NCBI GenBank assembly: GCA_910578105.1 | Contig: CAJTPD010000011.1 | Coordinates: 1-64,000, forward strand | DNA: 64,000 bases | Direction: 5' to 3' | Source: an uncultured Odoribacter sp. | Lineage (GTDB): Bacteria > Bacteroidota > Bacteroidia > Bacteroidales > Marinifilaceae | Part shown: one piece after another, positions 53,773 through 61,511 of the stretch | Position numbering within the stretch: position 1 is the first letter of the stretch | Layout of the letters: every line of letters starts with the position of its first letter | Made by a program: the position numbers and the translations under genes | The notes under the pieces: model-generated | What the model was told of the DNA's origin: nothing | The model's input: only the letters and a program-made list of their open reading frames with translations | The model's database searches: none

Positions 53773-54408
53773 TTACCAAAATCGCTCCAAGTCTTTCAAC
53801 TGACGGACAACCGGAGCCTTTTCACGCAATCGCCATTCACTGTTATGCCCGCCGGTAAATAGCACACAGCCAAATCCCAAAGCTTTTGCCACTTCCGCGT
53901 CATGGACAGTATCTCCTACCATCAATGTTTCAGCCGGACATATATCTAAAACTTCCAACATCCGCTGACCTCTTTCTATTTTTCCGGTCGCATAAATATT
54001 ATCCGAACCGCAAGCCTTATCAAACCGGGCATCTATATCAAAACTCTGCAACATTTGCTGCAACAGGTCTTCCCGTAAAGCCGAAAGAATATATTGTTTA
54101 ATACCTATCTGCCGTATATTGTCCAATACTTCGGGCACATCAGAATTCAATTCCAAAGAAGTTGCATATTTATTATACGTAGACACAAAATCAAGAGATA
54201 ATTCGTGCAACGGTTCCTTTTCCATGTCAAATCCTATCTTTTGATAAAATTCCACTACGGGAAATCCAAACCGGTCCTTGTACTCCTCCACCGACAACAG
54301 ACGCAACGCCCTTCTGCCCAACATCTCATTCAAAGTATCAACCCCTACCGCCACATCATCTAATAAAGTCCCGTTCCAATCCCATACAATATTCTTATAT
54401 CTCGCCAT
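53773..54408 (-). CDS. HAD-superfamily phosphatase (phosphoglycolate phosphatase-like)
   Basis: 211 aa from MARYKNIVWDWNGTLLDD. Motif I DWNGTLLDD (nucleophile Asp, 10-18), motif II LSALRED near 110, motif III Lys in the KIERGQRM region, motif IV MVGDTVHDAEVAKALGFGC. A helical cap lies between motifs I and II, so small-molecule phosphate esters such as phosphoglycolate are likely; the exact substrate is not determinable. Last gene of the minus-strand cluster, 53 nt after the thioesterase. Confidence 0.85.
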   Translation of the reverse strand: MARYKNIVWDWNGTLLDDVAVGVDTLNEMLGRRALRLLSVEEYKDRFGFPVVEFYQKIGFDMEKEPLHELSLDFVSTYNKYATSLELNSDVPEVLDNIRQIGIKQYILSALREDLLQQMLQSFDIDARFDKACGSDNIYATGKIERGQRMLEVLDICPAETLMVGDTVHDAEVAKALGFGCVLFTGGHNSEWRLREKAPVVRQLKDLERFW

Positions 54409-54461
54409 AATCATTCACTAATCAATACCGTATACACAAACACCAGGCCATTTCAACCGAT

Positions 54462-54953
54462 TTATTTATAAAAAGCATCCACACCAGGCCAATCCAATTT
54501 TTTGCGGGCCAATTCCTCCGGATAAATCATATAAACGACATCGGCCTCTGTTGCCAAATCATTATTCTCATTAAATAGTTCTACATGAGCCGTAACCAGA
54601 CACCTGGACACATCCGTCACCTTTGCCCGCAACCAAATTTCCCCTTTATCTGTACGAACGGTCTTCCGATACCTGACATTGAGTTCCACTGTAACACCCG
54701 CCGTCTTTTCACGCGAAAAAATAGCCCAACTCGCAATCTCATCTATCAAGGTCGCCTGAATCCCTCCATGCAATACCCCAAAAAATCCCTGATAATTTTC
54801 AGAGGGTTGCCAATGACAGGTTACATATTCTCCCTCATCTGTAAACTCACATTTCAATCCATAGGGATTGGAAGGAGAACAACCGAAACAATTGTATCCC
54901 TCCAAATCCGCATAAGCATTATACATTTTGCGTTTTTCCATACCATCTGCCAT
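54462..54953 (-). CDS. PaaI-family hot-dog thioesterase
   Basis: 163 aa. Hot-dog fold signature NYQGFFGVLHGGIQATLIDE (about 52-71; catalytic region HGG...E), VELNVRYRKTV strand, and VYMIYPE. It also has an N-terminal NCFGCSPSNPYGLKCEF segment common to a Bacteroidota subgroup of acyl-CoA thioesterases. Substrate unknown. 29 nt downstream of the GntR gene, possibly in the same transcript. Confidence 0.85.
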   Translation of the reverse strand: MADGMEKRKMYNAYADLEGYNCFGCSPSNPYGLKCEFTDEGEYVTCHWQPSENYQGFFGVLHGGIQATLIDEIASWAIFSREKTAGVTVELNVRYRKTVRTDKGEIWLRAKVTDVSRCLVTAHVELFNENNDLATEADVVYMIYPEELARKKLDWPGVDAFYK

Positions 54954-54982
54954 TATCGGCTGGTAAAAATAACGTATTTTTC

Positions 54983-55354
54983 TCAGGAATCTTTCTTCCG
55001 ATTCAATTTTTCAAACTCTGCAAGAATCACTTCCAAAGGAATATCCAACAACTTCATCCGATGGAAAAACTCCGGCAGCACTTGTCCGATAAACTCCGTT
55101 CGTTTTCTTTCAGCAACCCGGAGAGAAGCATCCTCACTGACAAAAAAACCGACTCCACGTTTATTATAAATGATATTCTGATTTTGCAAACATTCATAGG
55201 CACGCATCACTGTATTGGGATTCACCTCCAATAAAACTCCTAATTCCCGGACGGAAGGTATCCGCTCATCACTTCCCCACTTTTTCTTAACAATATTGTC
55301 ACACATCCAATCAACAATTTGCAGATAAATCGCTTGTGTATCTTTAAATTCCAT
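54983..55354 (-). CDS. GntR-family regulator, YtrA type
   Basis: 123 aa: winged-helix domain (6-75; PSVRELGVLLEVNPNTVMRAYECLQ and the wing GVGFFV) followed by only about 45 residues of helical dimerisation tail, the short YtrA-type architecture. YtrA regulators repress operons of ABC transporters by binding AGTGTA-type inverted repeats. Such a site is present at the promoter of this very operon (57672-57697). The start overlaps the upstream gene by 11 nt. Confidence 0.9.
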   Translation of the reverse strand: MEFKDTQAIYLQIVDWMCDNIVKKKWGSDERIPSVRELGVLLEVNPNTVMRAYECLQNQNIIYNKRGVGFFVSEDASLRVAERKRTEFIGQVLPEFFHRMKLLDIPLEVILAEFEKLNRKKDS

Positions 55355-55796
55355 CTTGGTTTCTATTTTGTTCCGCCACCTGCCGCTCTATTTTAACATG
55401 AGGGGCATTTATTATTTCTACCCTGATATGATCAGCAATATGCAATTTCAAATTGTATATGTTCGGATATTCTGATTTTTTGACCTCCCCCGGTTTTTCT
55501 GAGAACACAAGAGTATCCCCCGATATTTTTAAACAATCCGCATATCTGACGTCAAAACTTCCTGAAAATTCCAAACCATTCTCCAAACAATTCTTTCCGG
55601 CCCCATACACCGTAACCACGGCATCCGTATTCCGGAACACGACTGTTTTTATCGGAGTACGGTAAATTTCCTCAAAATAACGCATTCCCTCTTTCCTCTC
55701 CCGAATATTCCTGCTTTCGTATCTCCATACGACAATAAAAAATACTGCAACCAGACAAACATATAAAGCCAGTAAACAAAAATCATATTTTTTCAT
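55344..55796 (-). CDS. Membrane-anchored hypothetical protein of the ABC/GntR operon
   Basis: 150 aa, not recognised. One TM helix at 7-25, then a periplasmic part of beta strands (IKTVVFRNTDAVVTVYGAG; YNLKLHIADHIRVEIINAPHVKI) resembling a short beta-helix. 17 nt after the permease and overlapping the GntR start, hence a fixed part of this operon; could be an accessory of the transporter. Confidence 0.6.
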   Translation of the reverse strand: MKKYDFCLLALYVCLVAVFFIVVWRYESRNIRERKEGMRYFEEIYRTPIKTVVFRNTDAVVTVYGAGKNCLENGLEFSGSFDVRYADCLKISGDTLVFSEKPGEVKKSEYPNIYNLKLHIADHIRVEIINAPHVKIERQVAEQNRNQDGI

Positions 55797-55813
55797 AATC
55801 GTCTTTTTTCCGG

Positions 55814-56788
55814 TTAAACCTGCTTATTTTTAAACTTTTTCCAAATAATTCCCATATAAGTCAAGGGCACGACATACAAGAACAGCAACCACGACAACGA
55901 GGGAGGAGTGAAAATCGATGTGTTATAAAAATACAATTCATAAAGCATCATATCCTCTCTCGACACACGCCACCAGGAAGCTGTCCCGACCCGGTAAATC
56001 AACCACCCTAAAAACAGGAAAAACAGTCCGTGCAGGAATATGGTCAGCAAAACAGAACGCTTCCGAAAAGTAAGTGCCCCCCACATAAACATAAATACGA
56101 AATAAGTCCAATGTATAATCAGAAAATTCCACACCAAAAAAGAGGTTCCATAAATTTTCTGTGTTTTTTTTATACCTATGCTTCCGTGCTCCTGAGCCGC
56201 CTGGACATAAGCCGACACTTCGGAAATTTTATCTACAAAATAAAAGACATTTATCACTTTAGGATGTACGATTTCTGTTCCCGGTTTCAGGACAGGATAC
56301 GTAAAACCGAGCCACGAATCCGAATAAGCAATCCGGTCAGACTTATCATATGCCATATATTTAAAAGAACATGCGGCATTGGTTATTCCGTAAAATATTG
56401 CCAGATAAACCAATAAAATGACAACCGTAGAATTCAAGGTAACCAACAACAACTTTTCAAACGAAGAAGCAGGCAGTAGTAACGCACCAAATGATTTTTT
56501 CACGGACATAAAATCCACAAACGAATAACTTGCCACCACCATTGAAAAAACTCCCAACAATCCCCAAAATATCAATGTGAATTTTCCGGAAAAAAGTTCT
56601 AAATAATCCGCTTCGGTATACATATCATCAAGCTCTGTGTATTCGGGTTCGAACGGATTAAACCCACACACAAACACCAAAGTGACAATTATCATCACCC
56701 CTAGAAAAATCAATATGGTCTTCATATTCTCCCGGTAGTACTTCCGGGCCAAAGCCCAAAACCTGCATATATCAAAAATTTCTTTCAT
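55814..56788 (-). CDS. ABC transporter membrane subunit (probable)
   Basis: 324 aa with about 6 hydrophobic segments (24-42, 72-92, 110-135, 216-236, 244-264, 295-315). No signature sequence, but it directly follows the ATPase gene by 23 nt and has the size and topology of ABC-2-like permeases of YtrA-regulated operons. A large extracytoplasmic loop lies at about 140-210. Confidence 0.7.
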   Translation of the reverse strand: MKEIFDICRFWALARKYYRENMKTILIFLGVMIIVTLVFVCGFNPFEPEYTELDDMYTEADYLELFSGKFTLIFWGLLGVFSMVVASYSFVDFMSVKKSFGALLLPASSFEKLLLVTLNSTVVILLVYLAIFYGITNAACSFKYMAYDKSDRIAYSDSWLGFTYPVLKPGTEIVHPKVINVFYFVDKISEVSAYVQAAQEHGSIGIKKTQKIYGTSFLVWNFLIIHWTYFVFMFMWGALTFRKRSVLLTIFLHGLFFLFLGWLIYRVGTASWWRVSREDMMLYELYFYNTSIFTPPSLSWLLFLYVVPLTYMGIIWKKFKNKQV

Positions 56789-56811
56789 ATTCCATAAATA
56801 AAATCAGTAAC

Positions 56812-57648
56812 TCACCTTGCCCTGTCACAATCAAAAATAGCCCGCACCTTCTCAGGATGTTGCAAAACAGCATTGAAAAAAAGCTCTATATCCAATTTAC
56901 TATCCTCATGCCCCTCATTAACAACCACTCCCCAACGACCTTTAACGGACTCTTCTGCAAACAAAGCCGATTCATCCTCCCGTAAATTTTTAAAAACTAA
57001 CTTCTCGGTAATCCGGTCCGTCATCGTATTTACTAATATCTTGCTTTCCTCCACCACCACCAAAGCATCAATAAGATTGTCCAAATCACGGACCTGATGG
57101 GTGGAAATGACAATGCATTTGTTTTCAGTCGCAGCAGAAGCAATCACGCGACGGAAACGGCTTTTTGAAGGAATATCCAAACCATTGGTCGGCTCATCCA
57201 TAACCAACAAGCGTGTATTACAAGCCAATCCCAAACATATCAAGGCTTTTTTGCGCTGACCATAGGACATCCGGGTCATTTTTTCACTGAACGATACTTC
57301 AAATTCCTCCATATATCCCTTCAGCATTTGCTGGTCAAAGTCCGGATAAAAAGGTTGCAATAACTTCGCATACTCCGACATTCTCAAATCAGGTAAATAA
57401 ATTTCCTCAGGTATAAAAAACAAATTGGATAAAAACGCAGGCTTACGCGCCGAAGGAAGGTAACCCATCACATCTATTTTTCCACACTTGGGAAACAACA
57501 AACCGCACATCAATTTTAGCAAGGTACTCTTTCCCGCACCGTTTTTGCCCAACAAACCATATACATGCCCCTCAGTCAAAGTCAGGTTCAAATCGGAAAA
57601 CACTTTCTTTTTCCGGTAACTGAAATCAAGTTGATTCATTTGTATCAT
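56812..57648 (-). CDS. ABC transporter ATP-binding protein
   Basis: 278 aa from the ATG at 57648 (a GTG precedes it). Walker A GLLGKNGAGKST (about 32-43), signature MSYGQRKKALI (in place of LSGGQ), Walker B LLVMDEPTNGLD, H-loop ISTHQ. A 60-residue C-terminal extension follows the nucleotide-binding domain. First gene of the operon ATPase-permease-anchored protein-GntR, under the promoter and operator at 57672-57728. Confidence 0.93.
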   Translation of the reverse strand: MIQMNQLDFSYRKKKVFSDLNLTLTEGHVYGLLGKNGAGKSTLLKLMCGLLFPKCGKIDVMGYLPSARKPAFLSNLFFIPEEIYLPDLRMSEYAKLLQPFYPDFDQQMLKGYMEEFEVSFSEKMTRMSYGQRKKALICLGLACNTRLLVMDEPTNGLDIPSKSRFRRVIASAATENKCIVISTHQVRDLDNLIDALVVVEESKILVNTMTDRITEKLVFKNLREDESALFAEESVKGRWGVVVNEGHEDSKLDIELFFNAVLQHPEKVRAIFDCDRAR

Positions 57649-57671
57649 CACTACTTTTTTAATTATTAAAT

Positions 57672-57697
57672 TAGTGCATTAGAATACTAATACACTA
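57672..57697. promoter_or_regulatory. Operator-like inverted repeat at the ABC/GntR promoter
   Basis: TAGTGCATTAG (57672-57682), 4 nt, CTAATACACTA (57687-57697): 10 of 11 positions symmetric. It contains AGTGCA-N12-TACACT, close to the AGTGTA/TACACT operator known for B. subtilis YtrA, and it covers the predicted start of transcription. Confidence 0.75.
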
Positions 57698-57728
57698 CAA
57701 ATATACTATCATTTTCAGAAAAAACAAA
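57698..57728 (-). promoter_or_regulatory. Promoter of the ABC/GntR operon
   Basis: Minus strand: TTTG (57728-57725), 19-nt spacer, TATATTTG (57705-57698), a perfect consensus. The operator follows immediately. Confidence 0.8.
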
Positions 57729-57751
57729 AAATATTAAAAAAAATATCCTGA

Positions 57752-57792
57752 AAATAAAAACCTCACCCGGACCCATTGTCCATAGTGAGGTT
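57752..57792 (-). terminator. Terminator of the HIT gene
   Basis: 8-bp stem AACCTCAC (57759-57766) / GTGAGGTT (57785-57792) with an inner GGAC/GTCC helix; on the minus strand a TTTTTATTTT tail follows. Confidence 0.8.
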
Positions 57793-57815
57793 CTATCTTG
57801 TTAATAACCCGGTTA

Positions 57816-58211
57816 TTATTCTACATTCCGGGCAATTTCTTCTGCACATGCTTTCATTTCCTCAGCCGGCAATTGCTTCTTGGGATTACAGAAATTTAAA
57901 TCATCCCCGCCATTCAAAGGAACCAAATGCACATGCGCATGAGGTACATCCAGGCCCAGTACGGCAACTCCAACCCTTTGGCAAGAAATTGTCTTTCCAA
58001 TAGCTTTGGCTACTTTTTTAGCAAAAACCATCAAACCCGCCAACTCCTCATCCGAAAGTTCAAATATATAGTCCGTTTCTTTTTTGGGAATAACCAAAGT
58101 ATGCCCTTTCTGCAAAGGATTTATATCCAGAAAAGCATAGTAATCTTCATCTTCCGCAACCTTATAGGATGGAATCTCGCCTTTGACTATTTTAGAAAAA
58201 ATTGAAGCCAT
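57816..58211 (-). CDS. HIT-family nucleotide hydrolase/binding protein
   Basis: 131 aa HINT-like protein. N-terminal IFSKIVKGEIPSYKVAEDED (4-23) and the histidine triad HAHVHLVP (91-98) are both present. Such proteins hydrolyse purine nucleoside phosphoramidates in vitro; the cell role is unclear. It follows greA by 39 nt on the same strand. Confidence 0.95.
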   Translation of the reverse strand: MASIFSKIVKGEIPSYKVAEDEDYYAFLDINPLQKGHTLVIPKKETDYIFELSDEELAGLMVFAKKVAKAIGKTISCQRVGVAVLGLDVPHAHVHLVPLNGGDDLNFCNPKKQLPAEEMKACAEEIARNVE

Positions 58212-58250
58212 AATCCGGTTTATTTATGAAAATCCGTACTATAAAAATCT

Positions 58251-58727
58251 TTACAGACTTATGTCCATAATTTCAAATTCCATTTCTCCGGCAGGCACTT
58301 TCACCATCACCTTATCTCCCAACTTCTTCCCCACCAGAGCCTGAGCTATGGGTGTATTAATTGCCAGTTTTCCTTCTTTAAAATTAGCTTCCGTCTCAGA
58401 CACCAACGTATAAGCCATCGTAGCACCGGTTTTGGTATTCTTAATTGTCACCTTATTCAACATCTGCACCTTGGAAGTATCAATCTGCGACTCGTCAATC
58501 ACCCGGCAACTGGCAATAGTATCCTTCAGCTGAGCAATTTTTGCTTCCAGTAATCCTTGTGCATCTTTAGCAGCATCATATTCCGCATTTTCAGAAATAT
58601 CACCTTTCTCAATAGCTTCTCCGATCGCTTTAGAAATTTTAGGACGTTCAACATTCTGCAATCTATCCAGTTCTTCCTGTAGTTTCTTCAAACCCTCTTT
58701 CGTTACATAAGATGTTTTGTTGCTCAT
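58251..58727 (-). CDS. greA: Transcription elongation factor GreA
   Basis: 158 aa from MSNKTSYVTKEGLKKL at 58727; the frame is open upstream, but this is the conserved start. N-terminal coiled coil with the acidic tip GDISENAEYDAAK (about 38-50), which enters the RNA polymerase secondary channel and stimulates cleavage of backtracked RNA; C-terminal FKBP-like domain. A short terminator-like hairpin lies in its leader. Confidence 0.97.
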   Translation of the reverse strand: MSNKTSYVTKEGLKKLQEELDRLQNVERPKISKAIGEAIEKGDISENAEYDAAKDAQGLLEAKIAQLKDTIASCRVIDESQIDTSKVQMLNKVTIKNTKTGATMAYTLVSETEANFKEGKLAINTPIAQALVGKKLGDKVMVKVPAGEMEFEIMDISL

Positions 58728-58770
58728 AACCGTTATAATTAAGCATTTTATTATATACAAAAAAATAAAT

Positions 58771-58793
58771 GACACTTATCCTCCAATAAGTGC
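58771..58793 (-). promoter_or_regulatory. Terminator-like hairpin in the greA leader
   Basis: Minus strand: 7-bp stem CACTTAT/ATAAGTG (58792-58786 with 58779-58773), a TGGAGG-containing loop, then ATTTATTTTTTTG, about 45 nt before the greA ATG. No gene on this strand lies upstream, so attenuation of greA is a possible role. Confidence 0.45.
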
Positions 58794-59010
58794 CTTTATT
58801 AAAAAGAATTCCAAATATTATACTCGGAATCCTCACCTCCGAATGCAAAGGTAAGACCTTTTTCCGGAATAAAAAAGTTTTTCACTAAAATTATACAAAC
58901 GTTTTCAAAAAGACACAGCCCCGGACGGATTTTCAATCCAATCTTTATTTTTCTGTTCTCTATCCCTAAAAAATCTGATTCACGACCCGACAGAATAAAG
59001 CATAATAATT

Positions 59011-59042
59011 TTTGCATATTAAAATAAATCTTACTACATTTG
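59011..59042 (+). promoter_or_regulatory. Promoter of rplS
   Basis: TTTG (59011-59014), 20-nt spacer, TACATTTG (59035-59042). Start near 59049. Confidence 0.75.
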
Positions 59043-59128
59043 CCACCCGATTACAATGTATACAGTCTCTTACACGAAAGTCTCCGTAGTAATACTGTGT
59101 TCAAAAATAAATCTTAAAAACTAAAAAA

Positions 59129-59482
59129 ATGGATTTAATTAAAATTGCAGAACAGGCATTTGCTGCCGAAACTCCTGTAGAGCATCCTTCATTCAACACA
59201 GGTGACACGGTGAGTGTACATTACAAAATTATTGAAGGAAACAAAGAACGTATTCAGGTGTTCCGGGGTGTTGTTATCCAAATTAAAGGAACCGGAAGCA
59301 CCAAAACATTCACTGTCCGGAAAATGTCCGGAAATATCGGCGTAGAAAGAATTTTCCCGGTACAATCTCCGTTCATCAAAGAAATTGAAATCAACAAAGT
59401 TGGTAAAGTAAGACGTTCCAGAATTTATTATTTCCGGAGTCTTACTGGTAAAAAAGCAAAAATCAAAGAAAAAAGATCCTGA
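59129..59482 (+). CDS. rplS: 50S ribosomal protein L19
   Basis: 117 aa. HPSFNTGDTVSVHYKIIEGNKERIQVFRG-type beta barrel, GNIGVERIFPVQSPFI and the basic end KVRRSRIYYFRSLTGKKAKIKEKR are standard L19. Single gene with its own promoter and terminator, apart from the trmD/rimM partners found in other phyla. Confidence 0.97.
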   Translation: MDLIKIAEQAFAAETPVEHPSFNTGDTVSVHYKIIEGNKERIQVFRGVVIQIKGTGSTKTFTVRKMSGNIGVERIFPVQSPFIKEIEINKVGKVRRSRIYYFRSLTGKKAKIKEKRS

Positions 59483-59501
59483 TTTTTCTTTCAAAATAAT
59501 A

Positions 59502-59530
59502 AAAGCTCTGCATTGCAGGGCTTTTTTTAT
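59502..59530 (+). terminator. Terminator of rplS
   Basis: 10-bp stem AAAGCTCTGC (59502-59511) / GCAGGGCTTT (59515-59524) with one G-T pair, 3-nt loop, T tract. Confidence 0.9.
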
Positions 59531-59543
59531 TTTTATAACTTTG
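59513..59543 (+). promoter_or_regulatory. Promoter of the phosphohexomutase gene, inside the rplS terminator
   Basis: TTG (59513-59515), 20-nt spacer, TAACTTTG (59536-59543). The upstream box lies in the loop/stem of the rplS terminator. Start near 59550, leader about 22 nt. Confidence 0.6.
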
Positions 59544-59571
59544 TGAATACATAACAATAAAACAAACATTT

Positions 59572-61314
59572 ATGGAGAATCAGGAAATTATCCGTACTGC
59601 CAAGACAAAAGCTGAAGCATGGCTCAATGAAGCTTATGACAAAGATACACGTGTTGAGGTAAAACGCATGCTGGAAGCTAACGACCCGACCGAATTAATT
59701 GATTCTTTCTACAATGATCTGGAATTCGGAACAGGTGGTTTGCGGGGCATTATGGGAGCTGGCAGCAACCGCATGAATATTTATACAGTCGGAGCTGCAA
59801 CACAAGGATTTGCAAACTATATAAATCAAACATTTCCCGGAGAAGAAAACGCCGTCTGTATCGGTCACGACTGCCGTCATCACTCCCGGGAATATGCAGA
59901 AACAACAGCAGCCATTTTCTCTGCCAACGGGATTACAGCATACCTTTTTGAATCCTTGCGTCCCACTCCCGAAATGTCATTTGCCATCCGGGAACTAGGT
60001 TGTAAAGGCGGTGTTATCATTACCGCATCACACAATCCCAAAGAATATAACGGATATAAAGCATACTGGAATGATGGTTCCCAATTGGTTCCCCCCCATG
60101 ACAAAAATGTAATTACTGAAGTAAAAAAAGTTAAGGTAACTGATATTAAATTCAAAGCGGTTCCGGAAAAAATCAAAATATTAGGAGAAGATTTCGACAA
60201 AAAATTTCTGAATACAATCAAAAGTATCAGTCTCTCGCCAGATGCTATCAAACATCAGCACGATTTAAAAATCGTATTTACCCCTTTACACGGAACAACT
60301 TACAAACTCGTTCCGGATTCTCTGAAAAACTGGGGATTTACCAACATCACCACGATACCGGAACAAATGGTCACCGACGGAGATTTTCCTACCGTAGCCT
60401 CTGCCAACCCTGAGGAACCGGCAGCATTCAAAATGGCATTAGACAAAGCACGTGAAATAGATGCAGATCTGGCTATGGCCTGTGACCCCGACGGAGACCG
60501 CCTTGGTGTTGCCGTCAAAGACGACAAAGGCGAATGGGTTTTGCTAAACGGCAACCAGACCAATATCATTTTTACCTGGTATATCATTTCCCGCCGCCGG
60601 CAACTCGGTTTAATAAAGGGAAATGAATATACTGTAAAAACCATTGTTACCAGTGAACTAATTAAAGAAATTGCAGAAAAGAACGGCATTCCCTGTTACG
60701 ACGTTTATACCGGATTCAAATGGATTGCAGACATGATTCGGAAAAAAGGAGCCGAAGGATATATCGGAGCCGGAGAAGAATCTTTCGGTTTCATGCCAGG
60801 TTCATACACCCGGGATAAAGATGCAGTTTCTTCCGTATCTTTAATGGCAGAGATAGCTGCCTGGGCAAAAGAGCAAGGCAAAACTCTATTCGGAATCCTC
60901 AAAGACATCTATGCCGAATACGGATTTTCTCAGGAAAAAATGGTTTATATCGTCCGCAAAGGACTGACTGGTGCGCAAGAAATCAAAGATATGATGAACA
61001 ATCTTCGCAATAACCCACCAGCTTCTATTAACGGTCAGGCGATTGTTATCAAAAAAGACTACTCGGTACTAAAAGAAACGGATTTGAAAACCGGCAAAAC
61101 GAAAGAAATGGATTTCCCTACTACCAGCGATGTGCTGCAATTCTTTCTGACAGACGGCTGTAAAATTTCAGTTCGCCCATCCGGAACGGAACCTAAAATC
61201 AAATTCTATTTTGAAGCCCGGGCTACAATGAAAAATCCTGCGGATTTTCAACAGGCTCAAACCGAAGCAATAACAAAAATCAATGCAATGATGACAGCTC
61301 TGCAAATCAATTAA
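59572..61314 (+). CDS. Phospho-sugar mutase (phosphoglucomutase/phosphomannomutase)
   Basis: 580 aa alpha-D-phosphohexomutase, long (PGM2-like) type. The phosphoserine loop is VIITASHNPKEYNGYKAYW (catalytic Ser153), the metal loop DPDGDRLG (305-312), the sugar loop GEESFGF and the C-terminal phosphate site RPSGTEPKIKFYFE. It interconverts hexose 1- and 6-phosphates, linking sugar uptake such as the galactose genes here to glycolysis and envelope polysaccharide synthesis. Single gene; substrate preference not determinable. Confidence 0.93.
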   Translation: MENQEIIRTAKTKAEAWLNEAYDKDTRVEVKRMLEANDPTELIDSFYNDLEFGTGGLRGIMGAGSNRMNIYTVGAATQGFANYINQTFPGEENAVCIGHDCRHHSREYAETTAAIFSANGITAYLFESLRPTPEMSFAIRELGCKGGVIITASHNPKEYNGYKAYWNDGSQLVPPHDKNVITEVKKVKVTDIKFKAVPEKIKILGEDFDKKFLNTIKSISLSPDAIKHQHDLKIVFTPLHGTTYKLVPDSLKNWGFTNITTIPEQMVTDGDFPTVASANPEEPAAFKMALDKAREIDADLAMACDPDGDRLGVAVKDDKGEWVLLNGNQTNIIFTWYIISRRRQLGLIKGNEYTVKTIVTSELIKEIAEKNGIPCYDVYTGFKWIADMIRKKGAEGYIGAGEESFGFMPGSYTRDKDAVSSVSLMAEIAAWAKEQGKTLFGILKDIYAEYGFSQEKMVYIVRKGLTGAQEIKDMMNNLRNNPPASINGQAIVIKKDYSVLKETDLKTGKTKEMDFPTTSDVLQFFLTDGCKISVRPSGTEPKIKFYFEARATMKNPADFQQAQTEAITKINAMMTALQIN

Positions 61315-61327
61315 TATTCAAAAAAAA

Positions 61328-61345
61328 GACAAAATAAATTTTGTC
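61328..61345 (+). terminator. Short hairpin after the phosphohexomutase gene
   Basis: GACAAAA (61328-61334) / TTTTGTC (61339-61345), TAAA loop, directly abutting the large inverted repeat; no T tract follows. Confidence 0.45.
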
Positions 61346-61453
61346 AGATGAGTGCTTTGCCAAGCCGAGAAGTGAAGTTTATTCAGACTCCTGACGGACA
61401 AAAGCCAGTTTGGAATAATTCTTCACTTCACCAATTTGCAAAGCACTCATCTG
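61345..61453. repeat. 109-nt nested inverted repeat
   Basis: Perfect 16-bp outer arms CAGATGAGTGCTTTGC (61345-61360) / GCAAAGCACTCATCTG (61438-61453), and a second 9-bp pair GAAGTGAAG (61369-61377) / CTTCACTTC (61421-61429) inside. The central 43 nt have only weak pairing. It lies between convergent genes. It may be a folded RNA, a bidirectional terminator or a palindromic repeat element. Confidence 0.8.
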
Positions 61454-61511
61454 CTCTTAAAAGAAAGGTCCATCCGTCAAAATCCCGATGCAGATTTTAC
61501 CTTACAAACGA

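Larger units (their letters stand above)
58728..59128. other. Divergent intergenic region greA / rplS
   Basis: 400 nt without a gene. It holds the greA leader with a hairpin (58771-58793) and a TACCTTTG box (58853-58846, minus strand), and the rplS promoter (59011-59042) with an 80-nt leader. The middle is AT-rich without clear structure. Confidence 0.6.
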
